DNA from: Lacinutrix himadriensis
GTDB taxonomy: Bacteria > Bacteroidota > Bacteroidia > Flavobacteriales > Flavobacteriaceae
NCBI RefSeq assembly: GCF_001418105.1
Contig: NZ_LIQI01000031.1
Coordinates: 1 to 64,000 of the forward strand
Length of the DNA: 64,000 nucleotides
Reading direction: 5' to 3'
Of this stretch, positions 37,174 through 46,163 are shown in pieces. A program made the translations under genes and the position numbers. The number at the start of each line of letters is the position of its first letter. The stretch's first letter is position 1. The notes under the pieces were generated by a model. The model was given only the letters and a program-made list of their open reading frames with translations, ran no database searches and had not been told where the DNA came from.

Positions 37174-38097
37174 TTAGTTTATAAATTTCACTATACTTTC
37201 AATAACCTCAGGATTTAATTCTCTAAAAGATTCATTATACGATTTCGAGTTTTCTAAATCACTTCCTTCAATAGTAAATAAGATATGATTCATATTTTCT
37301 ATAATCTTAATTTCTGCTTTTGGTGTCGCTTCTTTTAAAAGGGTTGCTTCTTCCGTAGATACTTGTAAATCTTTAGTACCATTAATAATAAGGATTGGCA
37401 TGTTTAATTCTTTAATTTTTTCAACAGGATTGTATTGTATCCAATTACTCATAAAAGGTTGTAAGCTAAGATCAAAAACGGAAGCTAAAGCAGGAGGATA
37501 GTCTGTTGTGGTTTTGTTTTTCTTTAAAATAGCAAATACTTTTTTAGAGTCTTCTCCATACATAGGATAGGTTTTTTCTATTTGTTCCTGTATCAACGCA
37601 TCTATGGATTTTCCTGCGCCAGCTAAAGAAATAAAACCATCTGCTTTATCTTTTGCAGCAAGCATACCAACCAAACTCCCTTGGCTATGGCCAATAACGT
37701 ATATTTTTGAAAAGCGATTCTTTTCTTTAAAATAATCTAATACAGAAACAGCGTCCGTAACAAAATCATCAAACATAATGTTTTTGTCCACTTTTCCTTT
37801 TCGTATTTGTTTAACGATACGTTTATCATATCTAAAGGTTGCAATATTTTGGTTAGATAACCCTTCGGCAAGTTTTTTTAGGGAATTATTCTTTAAAAAG
37901 TTCTGATTTCCATCTCTGTTCGTTGGTCCAGAACCTGCAATAATAATTGCTAACACCGATTTGTTATTGGTATTCGGTATTAAAAGTGTGCCATCTATTA
38001 ATTCATTAATGGCAATTTCTTCTGCAGTAAAAAGTTTTTCTTGAGCAAAAACGGAACAAGTAATGAATACTGTTAGAATTAAAAATTTGAATTTCAT
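37174..38097 (-). CDS. Secreted alpha/beta hydrolase
   Basis: A 307-residue hydrolase with a signal peptide (ending SVFAQ). Oxyanion-side motif IIIAGSGPTNRDGN, nucleophile elbow VIGHSQGSLVG, acid in IINGTKDLQV and His in ENMNHILF form a complete catalytic triad. This layout is that of the bacterial esterase/acyl hydrolase group. Periplasmic; natural ester unknown. Confidence 0.87.
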   Translation of the reverse strand: MKFKFLILTVFITCSVFAQEKLFTAEEIAINELIDGTLLIPNTNNKSVLAIIIAGSGPTNRDGNQNFLKNNSLKKLAEGLSNQNIATFRYDKRIVKQIRKGKVDKNIMFDDFVTDAVSVLDYFKEKNRFSKIYVIGHSQGSLVGMLAAKDKADGFISLAGAGKSIDALIQEQIEKTYPMYGEDSKKVFAILKKNKTTTDYPPALASVFDLSLQPFMSNWIQYNPVEKIKELNMPILIINGTKDLQVSTEEATLLKEATPKAEIKIIENMNHILFTIEGSDLENSKSYNESFRELNPEVIESIVKFIN

Positions 38098-38337
38098 AGG
38101 TTGTGATTTTAATAGTTTTTTTGCAAAAATAGCATGCCATATAGTATCTATAACGTAAAATTAAATGAAATTAATCTACAAAAAGATAAAATAATGAGAA
38201 TGTTTTAAAATATAAAATTGTGCATTTCGTCGATTATTTAGTGGATTTGGACACCAAATGTTAAAAAAAAGTGTATTTCATCGAAAATAAATACTTTTAA
38301 ACGTTAAACTTCAGATATAGTTCTATATTTGAAGTGT

Positions 38338-38474
38338 ACTAAAGACACACTTTTAGTGCATTGGATTAATTAATTAATATTTGCATTATGTTGTTGATAC
38401 TAGAGACCCTAAATCATACCATAATATAATATGCAAATTACAAGAACAGAGGTTGAGGGACCTCTGTTTTTTTT
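38338..38474 (+). ncRNA. Candidate small RNA or leader ending in a terminator
   Basis: A TATATTTG box (38324-38331) is followed by about 135 bases without a substantial reading frame and ends in a strong hairpin ACAGAGG / CCTCTGT with a T8 tail (38446-38474). No -33 match is visible and no family is recognised. The terminator could instead belong to the convergent AlkB-like gene. Confidence 0.3.
38446..38474 (+). terminator. Rho-independent terminator
   Basis: Stem ACAGAGG / CCTCTGT, T8 tail; on the other strand it can serve the AlkB-like gene. Confidence 0.8.
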
Positions 38475-38479
38475 ATGCC

Positions 38480-39076
38480 TTATTTTGAAATAATTCTAAA
38501 AGTTAGATTGATTCTTTCTCCAACTTCTTTCTTTGTTTTTGGAATTTGATGTAGCCAGTTTTCTTGCGTGGCACCTTTCATTAGTAACAAACTGCCAGAT
38601 TCTAATTGTATTTTACACTTCTGTTCTTTCTTCGTTTTATGTTTTAAATGAAAAGATCGAGTAGCTCCAAAACTTACCGAAGCTATTATTGGGTGTTTGC
38701 CTAAAGCTTTTTCATTATCTGCATGCCAACCATTACTGTCTTTTCCGTTGCGATATAAGTTTGCTAAACAAGTAGTGAAATGAATATTGCAAATGCTTTC
38801 TATATGTTGTTTAATTTCTAAAAGTTCTTTTGTGAAGACTTTTGGATGCATGGTAATATTAGAGTAGGAGTAGGTATTGTTGTTATTTGCATACAATGCA
38901 GTAAGCCTTGGTTGCGCATGTGTTTTACCAAAAAGAGTGATGTTATCTTGTTGCCAATCCACTGTTTTTAATAAGGATTTAAAATAGGCATCTGCTTCTG
39001 TTTTTTGGAAACATTCTGGATAATAGATTGCTTCACCATCCGCTAATTGCAAATTTATTGCTTCGTTAAATAACAT
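38480..39076 (-). CDS. AlkB-like 2-oxoglutarate/Fe(II) oxygenase
   Basis: A 198-residue dioxygenase. Iron ligands are His and Asp in NGWHADNEKAL and His in NWLHQIPK; the 2-oxoglutarate Arg is in ERINLTFR. RLTALYANN and YSYSNITMHP fit the ALKBH2/3-type DNA/RNA demethylases, which remove N-alkyl damage from nucleic acids. Cytoplasmic; divergent from the dipeptidase gene. Confidence 0.9.
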   Translation of the reverse strand: MLFNEAINLQLADGEAIYYPECFQKTEADAYFKSLLKTVDWQQDNITLFGKTHAQPRLTALYANNNNTYSYSNITMHPKVFTKELLEIKQHIESICNIHFTTCLANLYRNGKDSNGWHADNEKALGKHPIIASVSFGATRSFHLKHKTKKEQKCKIQLESGSLLLMKGATQENWLHQIPKTKKEVGERINLTFRIISK

Positions 39077-39135
39077 AATTTATAGATCCGGAATACGTTT
39101 ATATTTTTCCTAAATTAGCATTTAAAGATTCTAAT

Positions 39136-39800
39136 ATGAAAATTAAGCTTGCTTTTTTACTATTTCTATTGCAATTATCAGCGTTTGCACAATTACCAGA
39201 AGGATTTGTTTATGTAGAGGATGTAATTCCGTCTATACAATTAGAACTTCGTTATTGTTTGAATAATAATTTTGTTGGTGAACCAGTAGACGGATATCAT
39301 GCAGAGGTTTGCATACTTACTAAGCAAGCCGCTTATGCTTTAAAAAAAGTACAAGAAGATTTAAAAAAGGACAGTTTGTCTTTAAAAGTATTTGATGCGT
39401 ACCGACCACAACAAGCGGTGAATCATTTTTCTAAATGGGCAAAAAATGTGAAGGATACTTTAATGAAACAGCAGTATTATCCAAATGTGGACAAGCGTAA
39501 TTTATTTAGAGATGGTTATATCGCTTCAAAGTCTAGACATAGTAGTGGTAGTACTATCGATCTTACTATTGTGGATTTAAAAACAGGAAAAGAACTAGAC
39601 ATGGGAACGCCTTATGATTATTTTGGAACGCCTTCTTGGTATCTTCATGAAGGTTTAACTCAAGCACAAAAAGCCAATAGAGCATTATTACATACTATAA
39701 TGCTAAACATGGCTTTAGACATTATCCAAAAGAATGGTGGCATTTTACGTTACGAGGCGAGCCTTTTAAAAATCAGTATTTTGATTTCCCTGTGGAATAA
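39136..39800 (+). pseudogene. D-Ala-D-Ala dipeptidase (M15D, VanX-like), one frameshift near the 3' end
   Basis: Secreted zinc peptidase of about 222 residues cleaving D-Ala-D-Ala dipeptides. Signal peptide (ending SAFAQ), then FDAYRPQQAV and the first zinc motif SRHSSGSTIDL. The frame shifts at about 39712: as written it reads on into an unrelated tail that would stop at 39834, but one base on it continues FRHYPKEWWHFTLRGEPF and ends at 39798-39800. That segment carries the essential Glu and third zinc His (EWWH). One extra G in the GG at 39713-39714 restores MGFRHYPKEWWH. A sequencing error is likely; if real, the enzyme is dead. Confidence 0.85.
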
Positions 39801-39801
39801 T

Positions 39802-40788
39802 TTACTCTTCCTCTTTATACACCTGCAGCCCTAAACCAATTGCATAATTATTTAGCCCAGCTTTTAACAGGTTGGAATCCTGAATATTCTTCTTGTCGAA
39901 TAAAACCCATTGGTTGTTATTTAAAAACACACGTTTTACGAAAGTTTTTGGCGTTTTTACTTGATCGGTAAAAGGTAAAAGAGGTCTAAAGGTGGTCGAT
40001 ACTTTTACAATGCCACGCGCTGTTTTTACTTCTCTGTATTTTTTGTTAGGTAATAATTTTCCGGCTTTATCGGTATAGCCTAAAACTTGAAGCGAAACAA
40101 ACATCCCTTCTTTAGGAATATAAATATTATTGCTAGAAACATCTACTTCAAAAACACTTTCACTAGCTTCTGTAACTCTGAAAATTATTTTATCGTAGGT
40201 TAAAACATCACCAGGAAGTCCATCTTCGTTTTCATAAAACTGCACGCGAAATAAAGTAGAAAATGGAAGTTTATTCGACGTTTTTGTTTTGCGTTTACTC
40301 CAATCTTTTGCTTCTACTTTAATGGGTAAAAGTAAGGTGTTTACTTTTTTTGCTTTCGCAGGATTATCGTTATCAAAATAAACGGCAATTTCACTTTCTA
40401 TAGTTGGTAACCAACATTTGTAGTAATCGTCGTGTACGGTTGGTTTTAAGGTTTCTTCTTTAGATTTTCCTTTTGGAGTGTAGCGTAAAAGTACTTCGTC
40501 TAAAGCATCTTGAAATGGTAATAGCTCTACCGTTTTTGTCAGATTTACAGTGGCTACTTTATAGTCTTTATAGCCTAAAGCTGAAATAAAAAGCGTGTCT
40601 ATATCTGCATATAGTTTTTTTGTAAAAATGAATTTCCCTTCATCATCGGCAAAAATTCCATGTCCATTTCCAAAGGAAACTGTAGCATAGGATACCGGAT
40701 TTCTATTTTCTTGATCTACAATCGTTGTTTGACTAAAAGTGATACTACTTAGTAAGTAGGTAAATATTATAATTGCGTTTTTTATCAT
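39802..40788 (-). CDS. Secreted protein with carboxypeptidase-like regulatory domain
   Basis: A 328-residue protein with signal peptide (MIKNAIIIFTYLLSSITFSQ). Residues about 20-90 (NRNPVSYATVSFGNGHGIFADDEGKF, cut here for length) form the CarboxypepD_reg-like domain that usually leads TonB-dependent receptors; here no barrel follows, only about 230 residues of beta-rich sequence. The ATG at 40788 is chosen for the signal peptide. It ends one base past the corrected dipeptidase stop. Envelope role unknown. Confidence 0.8.
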   Translation of the reverse strand: MIKNAIIIFTYLLSSITFSQTTIVDQENRNPVSYATVSFGNGHGIFADDEGKFIFTKKLYADIDTLFISALGYKDYKVATVNLTKTVELLPFQDALDEVLLRYTPKGKSKEETLKPTVHDDYYKCWLPTIESEIAVYFDNDNPAKAKKVNTLLLPIKVEAKDWSKRKTKTSNKLPFSTLFRVQFYENEDGLPGDVLTYDKIIFRVTEASESVFEVDVSSNNIYIPKEGMFVSLQVLGYTDKAGKLLPNKKYREVKTARGIVKVSTTFRPLLPFTDQVKTPKTFVKRVFLNNNQWVLFDKKNIQDSNLLKAGLNNYAIGLGLQVYKEEE

Positions 40789-40800
40789 TTTGTTTTTTTT

Positions 40801-40920
40801 CTTCTCGATACAATCCCGAAGAAAAATCGGGATCACTGCGCTTCTCGATACAATCCCGAAGAAAAATCGGGATCACTGCGCTTCTCGATACAATCCCGAA
40901 GAAAAATCGGGATCACTCGA
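40801..40920. repeat. Three tandem 40-bp stem-loop units, array 1
   Basis: Units at 40801, 40841 and 40881 open CTTCTCGATACA and contain the hairpin ATCCCGA-AGAAAAA-TCGGGAT. The last unit ends in CACTCGAAGTGACATGACGA instead of CACTGCG. Confidence 0.92.
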
Positions 40921-41071
40921 AGTGACATGACGATTATGTTATTGTCAGTTCGAGTGTTTCGACTTTAGGAGAAATGTATCGAGAACATCTTGTTTTAAAA
41001 GTATTAATTTAAAATTTCTTTAAAAAAACACTACGCTTCTTAAAGCCATTTACTTGTTTCTTATAATTGCG

Positions 41072-41191
41072 CTTCTCGATACAATCCCGAAGAAAAATCG
41101 GGATCACTGCGCTTCTCGATACAATCCCGAAGAAAAATCGGGATCACTGCGCTTCTCGATACAATCCCGAAGAAATATCGGGATCACTCGA
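41072..41191. repeat. Three tandem 40-bp stem-loop units, array 2
   Basis: Same unit as array 1, at 41072, 41112 and 41152, again ending CACTCGAAGTGACATGACGA. It lies exactly 271 bases from array 1, just past the end of the DUF885 gene. Confidence 0.92.
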
Positions 41192-41208
41192 AGTGACATG
41201 ACGAGAAC

Positions 41209-42996
41209 CTATTTGTTTGCTGCAATCCAGTTATCGATTTTATTTTCTAATAAAGCTAGTGGTACACAACCCGTTTCTAAAACTTGGTTATGAAATTGTC
41301 TAATATCAAATTTTGCACCTAGCTCTTTTTCGGCTTTTGCACGAAGCTCCATAATTTTAAGTTGCCCTATTTTATACGATAATGCTTGTCCGGGATTCGC
41401 CATATAACGTTCAATTTCAGAAATGATACTTGCTTCGCTTTCTGCTTCATTATCTAATGAATATTGAATGGCTTGCTCACGCGTCCAACCTTTTACATGC
41501 ATTCCTGTATCTACTACTAAACGAATTGCTCTGTGCATTTCCATACCTAACATTCCGAAATACTGGTACGGATCGGTATATAAACCTAACTCTTTGCCTA
41601 ACGATTCGCTGTACAAAGCCCAACCTTCACCGTAAGCGCTATACCAAAGTGTTTTTCTAAATTCTGGTAAATCTTCATCTTCTTGTTGTAAAGAAATTTG
41701 GTAATGATGTCCTGGAATGGCTTCGTGTAAAAATAACGCTTCGTCACTAAATGTATTGTATTTGGCAACGTCTGGAATTGGTGTGTAAAAAATACCTGGT
41801 CGCGTACCATCTAAAGATCCTTGATTGTACTCTGCACTTGCTGATGCTTCTCTAAAAGCTTCTGTACGTCTAACCTCGAAAGCTGTTTTTGGAGTTACAT
41901 CAAATAATTCTGCTAACTTTGGTTTCATGGTTTCATGAATGGTATTAAAGTTATCTAATACTTGTTGCGGATCTGTAAAAGGCATGAGCTCTTTATTGTT
42001 TCTTACAAAATCAAAAAACGATTTTATATCTCCTTCATAGCCAACTTGGGTTTTTACTTTTTCCATTTCCGATAAAATTCTAGCGACTTCTTTTAATCCA
42101 AGTGCATGAATTTCATCTGCAGACCTATTCGTCGTCGTGTACTTTTTTATTTGATGGTTGTAATATGCTGCTCCTTTTGGTGTTGCAGAAATTCCGCTAG
42201 ATGCTCTTCCCGCTTTTAAGTAGGTTGTGCTCATAAAATCGTGCATTTTTTTATATGCAGGAATCACTTTGTCTTTTACCATTGTGGTGTAAGATGCGGT
42301 TAGTTTTTTCTTGTCTTCTTCCGAAAAACCTTCCGGGAAATTTTTTATTGGTTGATAGAATAAATGATTTTCTACATTAGCTTCCGCCATGGCAGCCATT
42401 TGGGGAATTACTTTTTTAATCAATGCTTTTGGTAATACATGACCAGATTTTATTCCTTCTTTCATATTGCTTTCCGCGGAAGCGAGCCAAAGTAAATAAC
42501 CGTCTACGCGTTTTAACCAATTGTTATAATCTGTAACCGTCTTAAAAGGTTGTGCTCCAGAACCACTTGCAAGTTGCCCGATATTTAAATGCGGCGACCA
42601 CATTTGATCGATTGGCATGAGGTCTTTTTTAAAGGATAAATCGGCAAGATTAATATCAATATCCCAATTTAAAGTGGCTTTACTTAATTTTTCGCTTTCG
42701 TTTAGGTCTGTGTCTTTATACCTGTTTAAAATATTTTTATAATTGATATAATAGGCTTTCTGTTTTGCCTTGTATATTGGAGATAAAAAGTTTGGCATTT
42801 TATCATTATATCGGTTGTCACCAGCAAATGTTGCAGCTATAGGATTTAGCTTTAAACCATCTTGGTAGTAGGTATCCAACATGTTTTTGAATTCGGAATT
42901 CACTGTTGTTTTTGTTTCTGAAGTTTCTTTTTTCACTTCGTCTTTACAAGAAGTAAATGCAATACACAAACAAAAAAGAGCTAGAATGTTTTTCAT
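41209..42996 (-). CDS. DUF885-family putative metallopeptidase lipoprotein
   Basis: A 595-residue lipoprotein (lipobox AFTSC, residues about 13-17). The DUF885 signature LFLHEAIPGHHYQIS (about residue 410) resembles a zinc HExxH-type site, and EGWALYSESLG is a further conserved block. The family is thought to contain envelope peptidases, substrate unknown. Long for a simple lipoprotein but normal for DUF885. Its stop lies 18 bases from the 40-bp repeat array. Confidence 0.88.
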   Translation of the reverse strand: MKNILALFCLCIAFTSCKDEVKKETSETKTTVNSEFKNMLDTYYQDGLKLNPIAATFAGDNRYNDKMPNFLSPIYKAKQKAYYINYKNILNRYKDTDLNESEKLSKATLNWDIDINLADLSFKKDLMPIDQMWSPHLNIGQLASGSGAQPFKTVTDYNNWLKRVDGYLLWLASAESNMKEGIKSGHVLPKALIKKVIPQMAAMAEANVENHLFYQPIKNFPEGFSEEDKKKLTASYTTMVKDKVIPAYKKMHDFMSTTYLKAGRASSGISATPKGAAYYNHQIKKYTTTNRSADEIHALGLKEVARILSEMEKVKTQVGYEGDIKSFFDFVRNNKELMPFTDPQQVLDNFNTIHETMKPKLAELFDVTPKTAFEVRRTEAFREASASAEYNQGSLDGTRPGIFYTPIPDVAKYNTFSDEALFLHEAIPGHHYQISLQQEDEDLPEFRKTLWYSAYGEGWALYSESLGKELGLYTDPYQYFGMLGMEMHRAIRLVVDTGMHVKGWTREQAIQYSLDNEAESEASIISEIERYMANPGQALSYKIGQLKIMELRAKAEKELGAKFDIRQFHNQVLETGCVPLALLENKIDNWIAANK

Positions 42997-43047
42997 CTTT
43001 TAAAAGGTTTCCTTATTAGAAATATAAAGATACATTATAAAATAAAA

Positions 43048-43075
43048 AAACTGCTAGTGATTGGCTAGCAGTTTT
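43048..43075 (-). terminator. Terminator of the DUF6249-like gene
   Basis: Stem AAACTGCTAG / CTAGCAGTTT; a T run follows on the minus strand. Confidence 0.83.
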
Positions 43076-43098
43076 ATGGGTTGAAGAAGTAGTAGGTG

Positions 43099-43446
43099 TT
43101 ATTCTTTATCTAAATTTTTAGTTAGATTGAATCCTATAAATAATCCAACACCAGCCATAAAGAAAATAGTTGCAGGATAAATAGCGTCCTCATCTAGTGA
43201 CGTGAAGCTATCTAATAAAGAAGCGATAAAAGTACCTAAGCCAATTCCCATTAATAATAAGGCTAAGTTTAAAATGAGTACTTTCCATATTGGAGCAGTG
43301 TGTCCCTTTGCTTTGGTGAAAATACTTGCATCTACACCTTTTTCAATAAGTGCTAAACGTTCTTTGTTTCTAGTAGAAAAGTATAAATAAAATACTCCGA
43401 AAATTGCACCAAATATCACTGGTAAAATAATTAATTCTGATCCCAT
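43099..43446 (-). CDS. DUF6249-like small membrane protein
   Basis: A 115-residue protein with three transmembrane helices (about 4-24, 50-72, 85-105) separated by a conserved cytoplasmic stretch STRNKERLALIEKGVDASIF. The RLALIEKG motif is what I associate with DUF6249. Divergent from the ECF sigma gene, an arrangement that suggests joint regulation. Confidence 0.75.
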   Translation of the reverse strand: MGSELIILPVIFGAIFGVFYLYFSTRNKERLALIEKGVDASIFTKAKGHTAPIWKVLILNLALLLMGIGLGTFIASLLDSFTSLDEDAIYPATIFFMAGVGLFIGFNLTKNLDKE

Positions 43447-43585
43447 AATTGTTTGTTTTTAATTGATTAATTTTATGTGTTCTTATGCTTAAGACGACAA
43501 CTTTTAAAGGATGGTTACAACTTTTTCAAAATATTTTTTACTAGAGGCTGTAACCAAGTCTGCTATTTTGTCGTCCAATGCGCAA

Positions 43586-44176
43586 ATGACCACTAACCAA
43601 GATCAAATAATCATCCAACAAATCCTAGAAGGAGATACCAAAGCGTTTGCTGTATTGGTAGATCGTTATAAGGACTTGGTATTTACTTTAGCCATACAAA
43701 TGCTGAAGAATAGGGAAGAAGCAGAAGAAGTTTCGCAAGATACTTTTATTAAAGTATTTAAAAAGTTGAAAAACTTTAAAGGCGATTCTAAATTTTCTAC
43801 TTGGATTTATAGAATTGGTTATAACACCTGTTTAGATAGAATTAAAAGTAATAAGCGAAAGCAAAACACCGTTGCTATTAATGAATTTACAGCACATGAA
43901 GTAAAGACTTTAGATAATGCTTTAAGTATTATGGAAGCACAAGAAAGTAAGCAAGCGATTCAGGATTGTTTGCAAATGTTACCTGCAGCCGATTGTGCGT
44001 TACTAACCTTATATTATTTTGAAGAACTTTCTTTAGAAGAAATTGGGAAAGTTATTGGTGTAAAAGCAAATCATGTAAAAGTAAAACTATTTAGAAGTCG
44101 AAAAAAACTAACTACCATTTTGCAGAATAAATTAGAACCAGAAATCATTGAAAGTTATGCAAGAGAAAGAAAATAA
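43586..44176 (+). CDS. ECF-type RNA polymerase sigma factor
   Basis: A 196-residue sigma-70 family factor of the extracytoplasmic-function type. Region 2 (VDRYKDLVFTLAIQMLKNREEAEEVSQDTFIKVF) and region 4 (LSLEEIGKVIGVKANHVKV ... RSRKKL) are both complete. The ATG at 43586 (MTTNQDQ) is chosen; an in-frame ATG at 43511 adds 25 residues unlike the family. The next gene overlaps its end by 20 bases and encodes a membrane protein, a typical place for an anti-sigma factor. Confidence 0.92.
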   Translation: MTTNQDQIIIQQILEGDTKAFAVLVDRYKDLVFTLAIQMLKNREEAEEVSQDTFIKVFKKLKNFKGDSKFSTWIYRIGYNTCLDRIKSNKRKQNTVAINEFTAHEVKTLDNALSIMEAQESKQAIQDCLQMLPAADCALLTLYYFEELSLEEIGKVIGVKANHVKVKLFRSRKKLTTILQNKLEPEIIESYARERK

Positions 44177-44570
44177 AAACATAGAGGAATTAGTCGATAA
44201 GATGATGCATTCGTTATCTGTGGAATCTCCTTCGGTAGATTTTACCAATAGTATCATGTCACAAGTGGAAGCTTTAGAAAGTAAAAAAGTGACGACTTAC
44301 AAGCCTTTAATTCCTGGTTATTTGTGGTTTGTTGGCGGATTTTTGTTAGTTGCAATAACGGGCTATTTATTTCTGAGTACTACTACCGAAGAATCTACGT
44401 GGTTTCATGCTTTAGATTTTAGTAAGCTCACTAATAATAACCTAACACAGTCCCTTTCTAGCTTTAGTTTGCCTAAAACATTGATGTATGCTATTCTTTC
44501 TTTAGGATTAATGATTTGTATTCAGATTCCTGTTTTAAAACATTATTTTGATAAACGATTAAGTGTGTAA
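44157..44570 (+). CDS. Membrane protein coupled to the sigma factor, possible anti-sigma
   Basis: A 137-residue protein: a soluble N-terminal part (about 1-50, IEELVDKMMHSLSVESPS), then two transmembrane helices (about 58-80 and 112-132). No zinc-binding anti-sigma motif (HxxxCxxC) is present. The role is inferred only from its overlap with the sigma gene. Start at ATG 44157; a TTG 9 bases upstream is possible. Confidence 0.72.
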   Translation: MQEKENKNIEELVDKMMHSLSVESPSVDFTNSIMSQVEALESKKVTTYKPLIPGYLWFVGGFLLVAITGYLFLSTTTEESTWFHALDFSKLTNNNLTQSLSSFSLPKTLMYAILSLGLMICIQIPVLKHYFDKRLSV

Positions 44571-44572
44571 TA

Positions 44573-45886
44573 TTAATCGGGATAATACCAAAAAGGAATA
44601 CTAATAATAGTTCCTAAAGAATCCTTTTCTGGTTGCATTTTTCTTTTTAATTGAAGAATATGTTTTCCTTTTTGTAAGCTGTCTAATTCTATAATAGTTT
44701 CAAAACCAATTTGTTTCTTTTTGTTTTCGGAAAGGATATAGTCTTGATTATACTTCATGTTGTCTATAGATATTTTATATATCTGTTTAAAGGTTTTTAA
44801 ATATTCTGTAATTAAACTGTCTTTGTTTAGTTTTCTACTATTAGAGTTAATAGAAATACTACTACTAAGACCACGTTTATCTTTTTCAGGTTTTAACGAA
44901 GGATTAAATTCTATAATTCGATCTTCAATATTTTCTACATAAGGAATGAAAAAAGGGAGAAAAGGTTTTGTAATAATCTTTTTAGAAATAGCTGCTGTTA
45001 TTACCTGTTCTTTTTCCGGTAAAGTATCGTAATAATTATTATTACTTGCAAACTGATTTGTTGAAAGATTGGTGGATTTTATATAATTGGAAGTTTTATA
45101 ATAGGTGGATGTGGATAAAAAAATCAGAAAATATAAAGGAAATAATAAGTAGCTAATACGTCTACCAAACTTGTTGTCTAGAAAATTGTAGACCAATGGT
45201 CGGTATAAAAAAGAAAGTGTGAAAAAACTAAAGACTTTATAAAAAGGGAAATAGATTGTAGAGAGCCATTTTTTCTTTTTCAAAAAACCTTGCGTAATAA
45301 AATCTATAAAGGTTAAAAGAACACCAATTAAAAATACAATACCGAGAGTATTTCCTATAAAAAATAAAACATTAGAATAAGGACCTTGATATAGATTGAA
45401 ATAATGATTTCCAATTAAATATATAACGAGTAACATGGTTAGTCCTAAAACGTAAAAAACCATTAAGAAGGAAACCGCAAACATGATGCTACAGTAATCT
45501 TCTAGTCTAGAAATATACCTGTCGAATGAGCCTACTTTTCGTTTTAAATAGGTGGTGAATTTTTCAGAATACTTTAGTTCGTCATAATCAATATCTCCAG
45601 AAACATAACGTAAACCTAAAGCGCCAATCCATAAGCCACGCAATAAAACATGAATGATTAAATTGAATAATAAAATAAATATAATAGGTGTTGCACTTGC
45701 TAATAATCCAATTCTGTACACGTTAGCATCTTGAGCGTTTTGCGCGTACTCCTCAAATATATAACTTTGAATACTAAACAATCCAAAAATAGCAAAACCA
45801 GAAATCAGTAATTCTAATTGCCAACTTTCTTGTTGTAATTTATCTAGTAGTTTTTTAAAGACATCTGAAGTGTAATCGTTTCTCAT
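44573..45886 (-). CDS. Multi-pass membrane protein of unknown function
   Basis: A 437-residue protein with about six transmembrane helices in residues 25-270 (for example LELLISGFAIFGLFSI, IFILLFNLIIHVLLRGLWIG, LMVFYVLGLTMLLVIYLIG) and a soluble, Ser/Lys/Asn-rich C-terminal third. No known family recognised. It ends two bases from the convergent anti-sigma-like gene. Confidence 0.72.
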   Translation of the reverse strand: MRNDYTSDVFKKLLDKLQQESWQLELLISGFAIFGLFSIQSYIFEEYAQNAQDANVYRIGLLASATPIIFILLFNLIIHVLLRGLWIGALGLRYVSGDIDYDELKYSEKFTTYLKRKVGSFDRYISRLEDYCSIMFAVSFLMVFYVLGLTMLLVIYLIGNHYFNLYQGPYSNVLFFIGNTLGIVFLIGVLLTFIDFITQGFLKKKKWLSTIYFPFYKVFSFFTLSFLYRPLVYNFLDNKFGRRISYLLFPLYFLIFLSTSTYYKTSNYIKSTNLSTNQFASNNNYYDTLPEKEQVITAAISKKIITKPFLPFFIPYVENIEDRIIEFNPSLKPEKDKRGLSSSISINSNSRKLNKDSLITEYLKTFKQIYKISIDNMKYNQDYILSENKKKQIGFETIIELDSLQKGKHILQLKRKMQPEKDSLGTIISIPFWYYPD

Positions 45887-45970
45887 GCACAGGGAGTTGG
45901 TGTAGCAAGATAAACAAAATATTAGTCTTTAATACGTACGTTGAAAAATGGCGTTTTTATTTAGAGGAAA

Positions 45971-46033
45971 GGGGAAAAGGGAAAAAGGGAAAAGGGAAAA
46001 GGGAGAAGGGAAAAGGGATAAGGGAAAAAGGAT
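45971..46033 (+). repeat. GGGAAAA purine tract
   Basis: About nine runs of three or four G spaced by AAAA/AAAAA on one strand; a possible G-quadruplex former. A reading frame through it and the next repeat is not considered a gene. Confidence 0.85.
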
Positions 46034-46072
46034 AAAAGAGATTTCTCGATATGCTCGAAATGACATAAGTTT

Positions 46073-46163
46073 CAGTCATCAGTCATCAGTCATCAGTCAT
46101 CAGTCATCAGTCATCAGTCATCAGTCATCAGTCATCAGTCATCAGTCATCAGTCATCAGTCAT
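46073..46163. repeat. CAGTCAT heptamer, 13 perfect tandem copies
   Basis: 91 bases, exactly 13 x 7, preceded by TTCTCGATATGCTCGAAATG-type sequence and followed by TGTCTTGCAGGAGTAATTG. Confidence 0.95.

Larger units (their letters stand above)
38098..38479. other. 382-base intergenic region with a possible small RNA
   Basis: No protein gene. It holds an imperfect palindrome ACTTCAGATATAG-TT-CTATATTTGAAGT (38308-38335) overlapping a TATATTTG box, a 13-codon reading frame at 38388, and a terminator at 38446. Confidence 0.5.

Noticed and set aside
40801-41191. CRISPR array
   Set aside because: The 40-bp units are contiguous with no unique spacers, and no cas gene is present.
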